NCBI RefSeq assembly: GCF_001442615.1
Contig: NZ_LMXN01000004.1
Span: forward strand, 248,001 to 312,000
Length of the DNA: 64,000 nt
Source: Algoriphagus resistens
GTDB taxonomy: Bacteria > Bacteroidota > Bacteroidia > Cytophagales > Cyclobacteriaceae
Reading direction: 5' to 3'
Shown here: positions 34,647 to 43,628 of the stretch, in pieces
How positions within the stretch are numbered: position 1 is the first letter of the stretch
Layout: every line of letters begins with the position of its first letter
Translations under genes and position numbers: made by a program
The notes under the pieces: generated by a model
The model's input: the letters and a program-made list of their open reading frames with translations, nothing else
Databases searched by the model: none
Told to the model about the DNA's origin: nothing

Positions 34647-36206
34647 ATGAGAAATTTTATTGCGCTACTTTCCATCCTCTTAGTTTCCATTTCTTGCGTC
34701 ACAAAGGAAGATTCCAAGCCACTTCCTCGCGTCGCCATTGCAGGCCTAGCCATTGAGTCTAGTACGTTTTCCCCTGCTACCAGCGATGTCGCTGCTTTCC
34801 GTACCAGAGAAGGATCAGATATTTTTAATTATTACCCATTTCTGGATTCGGCTTCTGCAGATAGAGCAAGAGCGGAATGGTTTCCTACGTTGAGAGGACA
34901 TGCCATCCCTGGTGGAATTGTGACCCGGGAAGCCTATGAAGAATTGGTTGGCAAAACCTTGGACATGCTGAAAGAAAATCTGCCTTATGACGGCCTTTTC
35001 TTCGATATCCATGGTGCAATGAGCGTAGTAGGTCTTGATGACCCAGAAGGCGATTTTATCATCCGGGTGAGGGAGATTGTTGGGCCAGAAACTTTGATTT
35101 CTACCTCTATGGATTTGCACGGAAATGTATCCCGGCGATTGGCAGAAAATACAGATCTTATTACATGCTATAGAATGGCACCACATGAAGATGCTTTGGA
35201 ATCAAAGCAAAGGGCGGTGGAAAACATGTTGGATCGATTGGAAAGCGGCAAAGGCAAACCTGCCTACAAAGCGTGGATTCCTGTTCCGATTTTACTTCCT
35301 GGTGAAAAGACAAGTACTAGAATCGACCCAGGTAAAAGTCTCTACGCGAAAGTAGATCCGATAACCAAAAAAGAAGGTGTGATCGATGCCGCAATATGGA
35401 TTGGATATGCCTGGGCAGATGAGCCAAGGAATCACGCAGTAGTCATGGTCACCGGAGATGATCAAAAGGCAGTAACTGAGTCAGCAGAAGAGCTGGCCAA
35501 GAGTTTTTGGGACGTTCGGAATGAATTTGAATTCGTGGCTCCTGTAGCAACTTTGGACGAAAGCTTAGATAGGGCAATTGCTTCAGACAAAAAGCCCTTT
35601 ATGATTTCAGATATGGGCGATAATCCCACTGCCGGGGGAGCCGGTGATGTAACCTGGACGTTGACTGAAATACTGAGCAGACCTGAGTTCCAATCTGAAA
35701 ATGGTCCTACCTTGATTTATGCTTCTATTCCAGGTCCTGAATTTGTTGAGAAAGCAATTGCAGCTGGTGTAGGCGGGAAAGTTGAAGGAACAGCAGGAGC
35801 AGCAATTGACAACAGGTTTGCACCACCTGTTTTGCTTAAGGGAACTGTTGAGGCGATCAAAGAAGGCGATGGAGCTGCCGAAGTGGAAGTCGTAGTGAAA
35901 GTAGGCTCCGTCCATGTAATCGTGACCAAAAAGCGCAAACCCTATCATAACGAAAGCGACTTTACAAACCTTGGCCTTAAACCAAGAGAAGCTGATATCG
36001 TTGTGGTGAAAATCGGTTACCTCGTTCCTGAATTATATGATATGCGAGCCGATTGGGTAATGGCTATGACACCGGGAGGCGTGGATCAGGACTTGGAGCG
36101 GTTGGGTTACAAGCGAATCAATCGTCCTATGTTCCCGTTGGATAAGGACATGCCTGATCCAGATTTGAGTGCTCAGTTGGTTCCAGCTGCCGATAAGCTA
36201 GATTGA
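34647..36206 (+). CDS. M81-family metallopeptidase, MlrC-like lipoprotein
   Basis: 519 aa. Lipoprotein signal peptide MRNFIALLSILLVSISC with the Cys at residue 17. The N-terminal DUF1485/M81 domain has IESSTFSPATSD, LFFDIHGAMSV and STSMDLHGNVSRRL, which carry candidate Zn ligands. The C-terminal MlrC domain has ISDMGDNPTAGGAGDVTW and VVVKIGYLVPELYDMRADW. MlrC acts on the linear product of microcystin degradation in sphingomonads, but most homologues act on unknown peptides or amides. Export as a lipoprotein points to a periplasmic or outer-membrane site. Confidence 0.88.
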   Translation: MRNFIALLSILLVSISCVTKEDSKPLPRVAIAGLAIESSTFSPATSDVAAFRTREGSDIFNYYPFLDSASADRARAEWFPTLRGHAIPGGIVTREAYEELVGKTLDMLKENLPYDGLFFDIHGAMSVVGLDDPEGDFIIRVREIVGPETLISTSMDLHGNVSRRLAENTDLITCYRMAPHEDALESKQRAVENMLDRLESGKGKPAYKAWIPVPILLPGEKTSTRIDPGKSLYAKVDPITKKEGVIDAAIWIGYAWADEPRNHAVVMVTGDDQKAVTESAEELAKSFWDVRNEFEFVAPVATLDESLDRAIASDKKPFMISDMGDNPTAGGAGDVTWTLTEILSRPEFQSENGPTLIYASIPGPEFVEKAIAAGVGGKVEGTAGAAIDNRFAPPVLLKGTVEAIKEGDGAAEVEVVVKVGSVHVIVTKKRKPYHNESDFTNLGLKPREADIVVVKIGYLVPELYDMRADWVMAMTPGGVDQDLERLGYKRINRPMFPLDKDMPDPDLSAQLVPAADKLD

Positions 36207-36256
36207 TATGACAGAAAATCCTGGGTATTGTTTCTACTATCTAACTATTTTATATT

Positions 36257-36637
36257 ATGATGAACTCCAAACCATCCTCCGTAGAAGAATATCTGAGCTG
36301 GTGCTCTCCTGAAGTAAGAGAAAAGCTGGAGCTAATGCGTGCGACAATTCAGAAAGCTATTCCAAAAGCCGAAGAAGTCATCAGCTACAGTATGCCAGCT
36401 TACAAAACTACTGAGGTGTTGGTATACTTCGCAGCTGCAAAAAAACATATCGGCTTCTATCCTACCAATAGTGGTGTGAGTGAATTCAAAAAAGAGTTAG
36501 AACCTTATGTTACTTCTAAAGGCGCAATACAATTCCCCTTGGACAGACCTTTGCCCTTAGATTTGATCGCTGCCATCAGTCAATTTAGATTTCTTGAAGC
36601 TGAGGATCGGGCAAAGCTCAAAAAGAAGAAAGCTTAA
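36257..36637 (+). CDS. DUF1801 (YdhG-like) protein
   Basis: 126 aa, cytoplasmic. DUF1801 pattern PSSVEEYLSWCSPEVREKLE, then ATIQKAIPKAEEVISYSMPAY and YFAAAKKHIGFYP. The family includes the Bacillus protein called an iron chaperone, but the function is weakly supported. It shares its last four bases (TTAA, 36634-36637) with the convergent aminotransferase gene, so each stop codon lies within the other gene's end. Confidence 0.85.
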   Translation: MMNSKPSSVEEYLSWCSPEVREKLELMRATIQKAIPKAEEVISYSMPAYKTTEVLVYFAAAKKHIGFYPTNSGVSEFKKELEPYVTSKGAIQFPLDRPLPLDLIAAISQFRFLEAEDRAKLKKKKA

Positions 36638-37902
36638 CCCAGCACTTTTTGACAAGACTTCAAAAAGTTGTCAATTTCCTCCTTTCTATTATAGAGGTGA
36701 GTAGAGATCCTGATCGCATCCAGTTTACTCTCAGGAACCTGGCGGATTCTGAATCCTTCTTTGCTTATCAACCCGGCCACTTCCTGATAGTCTCTGCCTT
36801 TTGGTTTGAAAGTCACCATACTTATTCGGGATTCCGACTCTGGTGAACTCAGGATAACCAACATGGATTTCATCTCTGAAAGTCCATCATATAGGTATTG
36901 ATTCAGCCCGCGTATTCTGGTCTCAATTTTTTCTCTTCCAATTTCAGTGTGAAAATCTGTTGCAGCCACCGCTCCCTTCATCATTGGCAGACTTTGGCTT
37001 CCATAATCAAAGCGGTGTGCTGTTGGCACATAGCCTTTAAATTCGGGTGGATTCTGATACATATTCCATCCCAGATCCGAATAAGCCCCTATTTGATAGG
37101 CTTGAACCTGCTCCAAAATCCCTTCTCTGACATATAGAAAACCTGTTCCATTTGGTCCCAAAACCCATTTATGGTAGCTACTTGCATACAGGTCACAGCC
37201 CAAATCATGCAGATCAAGGTCGAATGTTCCAGCTCCATGCGCTCCGTCGATAGCTGTAAATATCCCTTTACTTCTCGCAAAAGCTGAAATTTCCTTGATC
37301 GGAAAAACCAGTCCCGTCGTGCAGGTGACATGAGGAATGGCGATGACTTTGGTTTTCGCAGTGACCAGGCTTTTGATCAGCTCAAGATTTTCTTCCTGAG
37401 TTGTTTTTGGCTCAAAAGGCTTCAGGACAATCCCATGCAATTTCGCACGGTTCAGCCAAGGCAGTGCATTTCCCACATGCTCATGAAGCGTGATGATCAC
37501 CTCATCACCAGATTTCAGTGGAAGCCCCCAACACATGATGTTTATCCCTTCTGTGGTATTGTGCGTCAGCGAAATTTCGGAAGTTTTGATTCCCACAAAT
37601 GCAGCTAATTTTTCACGCTCAGGCTCAATATGCCCATATTCTCCTGAAGAATTTGTCTCAACAAAACAGGTCTGTAAAGCGTCCAAAACCACTTGCGGTG
37701 ATGGCCCAAAAGTCCCGTTATTCAGATAAACCCTATTTTCTTTGAGCGGAAACTGCTTGCGAACCTCATCCCAATACCCCTCTCCCTGAAGAGAATGGCT
37801 GATGGATTTTGGTGTAGTTCGAGTTGGAGAATTAAAAGAAACGAGGCTTGGAATTGCTAAACCAGCACTTATTTTTTGGATAAATGATCTTCTGCTTTTC
37901 AT
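36634..37902 (-). CDS. Exported class V aminotransferase-like PLP enzyme (isopenicillin N epimerase-like)
   Basis: 422 aa. The N-terminus MKSRRSFIQKISAGLAIPSL is a twin-arginine signal (R-R-S-F-I-Q-K). The mature enzyme has the class V fold: LNNGTFGPSPQVVLDALQ, LTHNTTEGINIMCWGL, AIDGAHGAGTFDLDLHDLG, and SSYHKWVLGPNGTGFLYV with the PLP-binding Lys. Relatives include cysteine desulfurase-like and isopenicillin N epimerase-like proteins. Tat export fits folding with PLP before secretion. The substrate is unknown. The gene is directly preceded by leader element copy B. Confidence 0.85.
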   Translation of the reverse strand: MKSRRSFIQKISAGLAIPSLVSFNSPTRTTPKSISHSLQGEGYWDEVRKQFPLKENRVYLNNGTFGPSPQVVLDALQTCFVETNSSGEYGHIEPEREKLAAFVGIKTSEISLTHNTTEGINIMCWGLPLKSGDEVIITLHEHVGNALPWLNRAKLHGIVLKPFEPKTTQEENLELIKSLVTAKTKVIAIPHVTCTTGLVFPIKEISAFARSKGIFTAIDGAHGAGTFDLDLHDLGCDLYASSYHKWVLGPNGTGFLYVREGILEQVQAYQIGAYSDLGWNMYQNPPEFKGYVPTAHRFDYGSQSLPMMKGAVAATDFHTEIGREKIETRIRGLNQYLYDGLSEMKSMLVILSSPESESRISMVTFKPKGRDYQEVAGLISKEGFRIRQVPESKLDAIRISTHLYNRKEEIDNFLKSCQKVLG

Positions 37903-37992
37903 CTGTTTATAATTGTCTTTTTAAGGTCATATGGAATCTCGCATGCATTATAATCATCCCAGTGTGTGCCTTTGGAGTCATGCTCGATTTCA
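37903..37992 (-). repeat. Conserved upstream leader element, copy B
   Basis: In gene direction it begins ATGAAATCGAGCATGACTC, contains GGGATGATTATAATGCATGC and GAGATTCCATATGACCTTAA, and ends TTATAAACAG directly before the ATG at 37902. It matches copies A and C in order and position. An open frame from the first ATG runs 28 codons and stops just before the gene, but this frame is broken in copy A. Confidence 0.75.
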
Positions 37993-38487
37993 TAAGGTTA
38001 GTGGCTATCTTATGAATTAGGCAATGATTACGAAATAATCAAAGGGAATACTACCAGTGAGCAGAAATATAGGTTGATCGGAATAAGACTAAAGCACATA
38101 AGCAGCTCTACTCCAAAAGAGTAAAGGCCTCTTATCCAAAGTCCCAATCTCCAGCCTAAAGTTTTGTGCTGAATGAATGATCTCCGAGTCTATCAATTCA
38201 ATCCCCGATTGATTACTCCGCTTTTTTGGAAAAATCCCTTGCTTCGAAAATCAATCCAGGCTGATTCAAAAACCGAAGCTGGCTATAGAAATCCCTGGTT
38301 AAATTTAATTCCCTGGACTCTTTACTCCTTGGAGCAACTATAGCATTGTTATAGACAAAAACACAATACCATCTTATCTTACTTGGCCTTACCAAGGATT
38401 CTTTTCATCATTTTGCGTATACCCGCTATGGCTATTCTTAGCCAGGACTCCATAAATTGCTAGGAATAGTATAAAAACCTTATTTCT
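37993..38487. other. Gene-poor stretch after leader copy B
   Basis: About 495 bp between divergent genes. The minus strand has open stretches of 50-60 codons (for example 38213-38395), without a recognisable domain, good start context or neighbours in frame. The region may contain decayed coding DNA. I see no hairpin with a T-tract and no RNA gene. Confidence 0.4.
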
Positions 38488-38772
38488 ATGCCACTCAAAA
38501 CGTGTCAAAACGGTCATCAGTTTTTTAAATCCAGTGATTGTCCTACTTGCCCTACATGTGAAAAGGAGAGAAAACCTAAAGAAGGGTTTATGCCCAAGCT
38601 TTCCGCACCTGCAGGTAGAGCCCTCGAGTCTATGCAAATTGACAGCCTGGAAAAACTTGCATGCTTCACTGAAAAAGAAATTCTCGCTCTTCATGGCATG
38701 GGAAAAAGCTCAATACCTAAGCTAAAAGAGGCAATGGCGGAAAAGGGATTGGTTTTCAAATCCCCCCAATAA
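38488..38772 (+). CDS. Small protein with Cys-rich N-terminus and alpha-CTD-like helix-hairpin-helix domain
   Basis: 94 aa. The N-terminal 28 residues hold four or five cysteines (CQNGHQFFKSSDCPTCPTC), a likely zinc ribbon or knuckle. Residues about 35-90 (PAGRALESMQIDSLEKLACF, then LALHGMGKSSIPKLKEAM) match the helix-hairpin-helix fold of the RNA polymerase alpha C-terminal domain. It could be a nucleic-acid-binding or transcription accessory protein, but no experimental role is known to me. It lies 46 bp before the lyase gene on the same strand. Confidence 0.75.
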   Translation: MPLKTCQNGHQFFKSSDCPTCPTCEKERKPKEGFMPKLSAPAGRALESMQIDSLEKLACFTEKEILALHGMGKSSIPKLKEAMAEKGLVFKSPQ

Positions 38773-38818
38773 ATTGCATCTTAAAGCCCTCGTTGCAATT
38801 CATCCTTATTAGTCCCAA

Positions 38819-41515
38819 ATGATCAATTACATCCTAATTCTATTTCTTGCTTTCAGTTCATTTTCTGCCAATCAGGAAAAGACAGGTGTCGCCAAAACAG
38901 ACCTTTTCTCAAAAGAACGGACAAGAGTTATCCGCCTGGCAGAAAAATTCAAAAGTCTAAAACCAATCACCGTAACTGCCGAAAGCAGCCCCAGAAGTGC
39001 AGGTGGAATCCATGATTTCTATTCCGAGGGAGATTATTGGTGGCCTGATCCGGAAAATCCTGATGGCCCATACATACAGAGAGATGGTCTGACCAACCCG
39101 GATAATTTCACCGCGCATCGTGAAGCTATGATCCGCTTTAGCCAGATTTCAGGAGCATTGGCTTCGGCTTATTTGGTGACCAAAGAGGATGACTATGTCA
39201 CCGCTTTGGCTCCACATCTGAGCGCATGGTTTTTAAACGAGCAAACCAAGATGCATCCAAATCTGCTCTACGCCCAAGCCATCAAAGGAAAAGTAACCGG
39301 ACGCGGCATTGGCATCATCGACACCATTCAACTGATGGAGGTTGCCAAAGCGATTGAGGCAGTGCAGGATTCCGGGATAATTCCAGCTTCTGAAATCCAG
39401 CAGATGAAAGACTGGTTTGCAACCTACCTGGACTGGATTACCACGCATCCCTATGGGATAGATGAGCGGGATCATGGCAATAATCACAGTGTGTGCTGGG
39501 CAATGCAGGCGTCAGTTTTTGCGAAGTTCGTCGGTAACCAGGAAGTGCTTGACTATTGTAAGGAAATGTATAAAACAGTTCTTCTGCCCGATCAAATGGC
39601 GGAAGACGGTAGCTTCCCGCTAGAGTTGAAGCGAACCAAACCTTATGGTTATTCTCTCTTTACCCTCGATGCAATGGCTACGCTTTGTCAGGTCTATGCA
39701 GGCAGTGCAGAGAACTTGTTTACCTACCAAACTCCCGATGGAAAGTCCCTGGCCAGAGGAATTTCATTTCTTTATCCTTACGTAGCAGATAAAGACACTT
39801 GGCCATACCAAAAAGATGTGATGTTTTGGGACAACTGGCCCGTGCGACATTCCTTTTTGCTTTTTGGAGGACTTGCGTACAATCAAAGCAGCTACTTGGA
39901 GCTATGGAATTCACTCAATGCTGATTTCGACACACCTGAAGTCATCCGAAATATGCCTGTAAGATTTCCTATGCTTTGGCTTTCAGATATAGATAAAATA
40001 CAAGTTGGTCAATCCGTAAATCCTGATTTTACCACAAAATTACTAGCTTCTGGAGAAATTCGGTATAGTGACTTTGGTGCCAAAGGCGATGGCAGAACCG
40101 ATGATATGGAAGCTATTGTAGCAGCTCATGAATTTGCCAATGAACATAGACTGCCTGTAAAAGCTGACAAGGGGGCCACTTACTACATCGGAGGAAAAGA
40201 ACTCACAGCCGTCGTCCAGACTGATACTGATTTTGGAACTGCCTCATTCTTAATTGACGATAGAGAAGTACAAAATCACACTGCACCCGTTTTTTTGGTT
40301 AGCTCAAATCTTGATCCATATAAACTAGATGGAATAACCTCACTTAAGAAAAACCAAAAGAAAATCGATATAGAATTACAAGGACCTGCATTGATAACCG
40401 TCACTGATTCTAGCACAAAAAGATATATTCGCTTTGGGCCCAACCAGAACAGTGGCACTTCCCAAACAGATATTTTTCTGGTAGATAAACATGGAAATAT
40501 TGATGAAAAAGCGCCTGTTATATGGGATTTTAGCCAAATAACGGATATTACTGCTCTTCCTATTGACGAAAAAACGCTAAACATCACAGGTGGAAACTTT
40601 ACTACAATTGCCAACCATGAGAAATCAAAGTACACGTATTATAGCCGGAACATCTCCATTCAACGCTCCAATGTAATTGTAGATGGATTAGAGCACCGAA
40701 TCAAAGGAGAAGGAGAACATGGCGCGCCTTATAACGGTTTTCTAAACATCAGCAACTGTACCGATATCACTGTGCAAAACACCCTCTTGACAGGACACAA
40801 AACCTACCAAACTATCGGTTCAGCAGGAAAGCCTGTTTCTATGGGTTCTTACGATATCATAGTGGGCCGCGCATTGAATGTTTCATTCATTAACTGCAGC
40901 CAAACAAATGACATCGATGACAGCACCTATTGGGGAATTATGGGTTCCAATTTCAGCAAAAACCTGCTTTTCGATCACTGTACCTTTTCCCGCTTCGATG
41001 CTCACATGGGTGTGGCAAATGCCACCATCCGCAACTCCACACTCGGTCATATGGGAATCAATGCCATTGGCACTGGGATATTTACTGTAGAGAATAGTAA
41101 CATCCGCGGCAGAAGCCTGATCAACCTGCGTCCTGACTATGGCAGTACCTGGCAGGGAAAATTAATTATCCGCGACTGTACTTTCGTGCCTTCAGGAGGG
41201 AAGACAGCCAGTGTAACCCTGTTCAGCGGATCAAATTCTGGTCAACATGACTTTGGCTATACCTGCTATATGCCAGAACAAATCATCATCGAAAACCTAC
41301 GAATCGACGACTCCAATCATCCTGAAAATTATCTCGGCCCAGCTATTTTTGGAAATTTCAATCCTCAATTGAAAGATGAGTCCTACAGAGAAAAGTTTCC
41401 ATATATTATCACCCAAGAAGTACGACTAAAGAATGTAACCACTTCCAGCGGAAAGGAATTAAGGCTGAGCGAGAATGAGCTGATGTTTAAGGAAGTGAGG
41501 GTGGAAGTTAACTAG
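38819..41515 (+). CDS. Exported alginate-lyase-like / right-handed beta-helix fusion protein
   Basis: 898 aa. Signal peptide of about 18 residues (ILILFLAFSSFSANQ). Residues about 30-390 match the alginate-lyase alpha/alpha-toroid domain (PF05426 type): GIHDFYSEGDYWWPDPENP, and DHGNNHSVCW near residue 217 with the catalytic Asn-His. From about residue 414 (YSDFGAKGDGRTDDMEAIV) a pectate-lyase-3-like beta-helix runs to the C-terminus, with repeated short strands. It probably cleaves a uronate-containing polysaccharide by elimination. The exact polymer (alginate, glucuronan or other) cannot be named from sequence. There are no internal stops or frameshifts. Confidence 0.85.
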   Translation: MINYILILFLAFSSFSANQEKTGVAKTDLFSKERTRVIRLAEKFKSLKPITVTAESSPRSAGGIHDFYSEGDYWWPDPENPDGPYIQRDGLTNPDNFTAHREAMIRFSQISGALASAYLVTKEDDYVTALAPHLSAWFLNEQTKMHPNLLYAQAIKGKVTGRGIGIIDTIQLMEVAKAIEAVQDSGIIPASEIQQMKDWFATYLDWITTHPYGIDERDHGNNHSVCWAMQASVFAKFVGNQEVLDYCKEMYKTVLLPDQMAEDGSFPLELKRTKPYGYSLFTLDAMATLCQVYAGSAENLFTYQTPDGKSLARGISFLYPYVADKDTWPYQKDVMFWDNWPVRHSFLLFGGLAYNQSSYLELWNSLNADFDTPEVIRNMPVRFPMLWLSDIDKIQVGQSVNPDFTTKLLASGEIRYSDFGAKGDGRTDDMEAIVAAHEFANEHRLPVKADKGATYYIGGKELTAVVQTDTDFGTASFLIDDREVQNHTAPVFLVSSNLDPYKLDGITSLKKNQKKIDIELQGPALITVTDSSTKRYIRFGPNQNSGTSQTDIFLVDKHGNIDEKAPVIWDFSQITDITALPIDEKTLNITGGNFTTIANHEKSKYTYYSRNISIQRSNVIVDGLEHRIKGEGEHGAPYNGFLNISNCTDITVQNTLLTGHKTYQTIGSAGKPVSMGSYDIIVGRALNVSFINCSQTNDIDDSTYWGIMGSNFSKNLLFDHCTFSRFDAHMGVANATIRNSTLGHMGINAIGTGIFTVENSNIRGRSLINLRPDYGSTWQGKLIIRDCTFVPSGGKTASVTLFSGSNSGQHDFGYTCYMPEQIIIENLRIDDSNHPENYLGPAIFGNFNPQLKDESYREKFPYIITQEVRLKNVTTSSGKELRLSENELMFKEVRVEVN

Positions 41516-41653
41516 GTTTCCCACATCTAACAACGGAATCATTGCTATAGATTGAACAGTTTTAAAGCCCTGAATGTGCGCAATACTCTCTCTGCACACG
41601 CGATCTACCTCCTCACGATCCACCCTTAAACCCGTGGTCTGTGCCATCAACCA

Positions 41654-43138
41654 TCAATTTAACTCCATCACCTTCTCCACAGCCTCAGGCACGTCCTCAG
41701 CATAATGGCTGACATAGATCAATGTAATGGCACTTCGCACACACATTTGCTGCACGGTATCTTTGAAAAGCCTCCGCTGAAATTCATCCATTCCCTGCGA
41801 AGCCTCATCCAGGATCAGGAGTTTGGGTTGCTTGATAACTGCCCGGGCAAGCAAAGTCCAGCGTTGGTTTTCTAGTGAAAGTCGGTTAATAGGGATGTTT
41901 GCTACCGACTCCAAGTGAAACAGCTTCATCCAGGATTTAGCTAAAGTTTCCTGTTCCTCGGTCACTTTTTTGAATAATCCCATGGTATCGAAAAACCCGG
42001 AAAGGATCACCTTTCTACAGGTTTGGTTCGCAGGAAAGAATCGGCTGAGTTCGGGCGCTACAAATCCTGTGGGCCTCTTTACGTCCCAAATACTCTCTCC
42101 TGTTCCCCGCTTACGCCCAAAAAGCCAAAAATTCTGCGAATAGGCCTGCGGATTTTCCCCGATCAGCAAACTGATCAAGGTTGATTTCCCAGAACCATTT
42201 GCTCCTTTGAGCAACCAGCGCTCTGCTGACCTTACTTCCCAATTGAAGTTCTTTAGAATCTGCTTATCACCGTACTTAATGTTAATGTTTTCCAGACGGA
42301 TGACTTCGGTATTTTCTTCAGGATTTTTTGGCAAAAGCGAATCCAGCAACTCCCATTCATACGCAAGCTTTTGTTCACGCCTGGCGGTCAAATGAAAGTC
42401 TGCAGCCAACCAGGTTTCTTTAATGCCCCCATCTCCCAATTTGGCCACATGGGTGATCCCCTCCGGAATTTCATTTGCAGATGTAGTCAATAAGACATGC
42501 ACTCCTTCGGAAATTATCGCTTTCAGGACGTTCCCAAATTCGGCTCTGCTTTTTACATCCAAACCAGTCATTGGCTGGTCCATGAGATAGATCTCCGGCT
42601 GTCGCATCAGTCCCAATCCCAGGGCTAAGCGACGGGTTTCCCCGTTGGAGAGCAACAGAACTGACTTATCCAGCAAATGCTCCAATTGTAGCAATGCTGA
42701 TACTTTCTCCATGGTCCAAGGTCCGGCAACTTTCGCTTTTACCTCTTCCAAATATTCCCGCACCGTGGCAGTTTCCTCTGATTCTGAGGAGTTGAATCGC
42801 TGTTGGAAATAGAAGTTTTGCTGGTTCGATTTGTTTCGGATTTCGTAGCGTTGTGACACGTAGGCAATCAGATCTCGAAAGGAATTAATCTCGCCAGCCT
42901 CGGTCTTCCCTTGGGTATATTCTTTCGCAAAAGGACGGATAATTCCGCCTTTTGACACCACAGAATTGCCGCGAATAGTTTCTATAAATGCCGTAAGCTC
43001 TGCTCCTGAATTACCGATAATAGCCCATTGCTGTCCGGGCCTCCAAGTGAATTCCAGTGATTCGAAAGTTTGTCTTCCCTTAGTGAGAACTTGGGCAGAT
43101 GTGATTTGTAGAAGTGATTGCAAAATAAGTAGATTCAA
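41654..43138 (-). CDS. ModF/PhrA-like tandem ABC ATPase with degenerate first domain
   Basis: 494 aa, two ABC domains, no membrane segments. Domain 2 is intact: LKGANGSGKSTLISLLIG (Walker A), NRLSLENQRWTLLARAVI (signature region) and LLILDEASQGMD (Walker B). Domain 1 has a signature, LSNGETRRLALGLG, and a D-loop, MDQPMTGLD, but its Walker A reads GNSGAELTAF, without the Gly-Lys-Ser/Thr core. ModF-like proteins are soluble and not clearly tied to transport. It is the last gene of a packed minus-strand cluster, 37 bp after dtd. Confidence 0.85.
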   Translation of the reverse strand: MNLLILQSLLQITSAQVLTKGRQTFESLEFTWRPGQQWAIIGNSGAELTAFIETIRGNSVVSKGGIIRPFAKEYTQGKTEAGEINSFRDLIAYVSQRYEIRNKSNQQNFYFQQRFNSSESEETATVREYLEEVKAKVAGPWTMEKVSALLQLEHLLDKSVLLLSNGETRRLALGLGLMRQPEIYLMDQPMTGLDVKSRAEFGNVLKAIISEGVHVLLTTSANEIPEGITHVAKLGDGGIKETWLAADFHLTARREQKLAYEWELLDSLLPKNPEENTEVIRLENINIKYGDKQILKNFNWEVRSAERWLLKGANGSGKSTLISLLIGENPQAYSQNFWLFGRKRGTGESIWDVKRPTGFVAPELSRFFPANQTCRKVILSGFFDTMGLFKKVTEEQETLAKSWMKLFHLESVANIPINRLSLENQRWTLLARAVIKQPKLLILDEASQGMDEFQRRLFKDTVQQMCVRSAITLIYVSHYAEDVPEAVEKVMELN

Positions 43139-43175
43139 AGATTATAAAACTGGAAAATTTAAAAATTTACTCCCC

Positions 43176-43628
43176 TCACACCCGATTCTTACTATCAATT
43201 AAGATAGTCACAGGCCCATCATTCACTAGGGCAACCTTCATATCCGCACCGAATTCGCCTGTACCTATGGCTTTACTGACTTCAGCCTGCAAAGCACCGA
43301 TCATTTTCTCATACAATGGAATTGCAATATCAGGTTTTGCGGCTTTGATGTAAGAAGGCCTATTTCCCTTTTTCGTACTGGCATGAAGTGTGAACTGGGA
43401 GATCAGTAAAATCTCACCGCTTATATCGAGGAGGCTTTTATTCATCACCTCATTTTCATCCGGAAAAATCCTCAGATTCACGATTTTCTTTGAGAGCCAA
43501 GAAATATCTTCATCTGTATCAGCATCCTCCACACCCAGCAAAATCATCAAACCGGTTCCGATTTCAGCCTTGATTTTTCCATCTATTTTTACAGATGCTT
43601 CAGAAACTCTTTGAATAACTGCAATCAT
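43176..43628 (-). CDS. dtd: D-aminoacyl-tRNA deacylase
   Basis: 150 aa, standard length. It starts MIAVIQRVSEASVKIDGK and has the cross-dimer active-site motifs LLISQFTLHASTKKGNRPS (SQxT) and VNDGPVTILIDS (GPVT). It hydrolyses D-amino acids, and glycine mischarged on tRNA-Ala, from tRNA. Its start overlaps the upstream gene's stop by 4 bp. Confidence 0.95.
   Translation of the reverse strand: MIAVIQRVSEASVKIDGKIKAEIGTGLMILLGVEDADTDEDISWLSKKIVNLRIFPDENEVMNKSLLDISGEILLISQFTLHASTKKGNRPSYIKAAKPDIAIPLYEKMIGALQAEVSKAIGTGEFGADMKVALVNDGPVTILIDSKNRV

Noticed and set aside
37903-37986. 28-codon leader peptide gene in repeat copy B
   Set aside because: The frame is broken in copy A and altered in copy C, so coding is not conserved; the DNA or RNA element is the conserved feature.
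38213-38395. 60-codon minus-strand frame in the gene-poor stretch
   Set aside because: No domain, no good start context, and neighbouring frames are equally open; not enough to call a gene.
41459-41650. 63-codon minus-strand frame between the lyase gene and the ABC gene
   Set aside because: Overlaps the end of the lyase gene, has no domain resemblance and poor start context.
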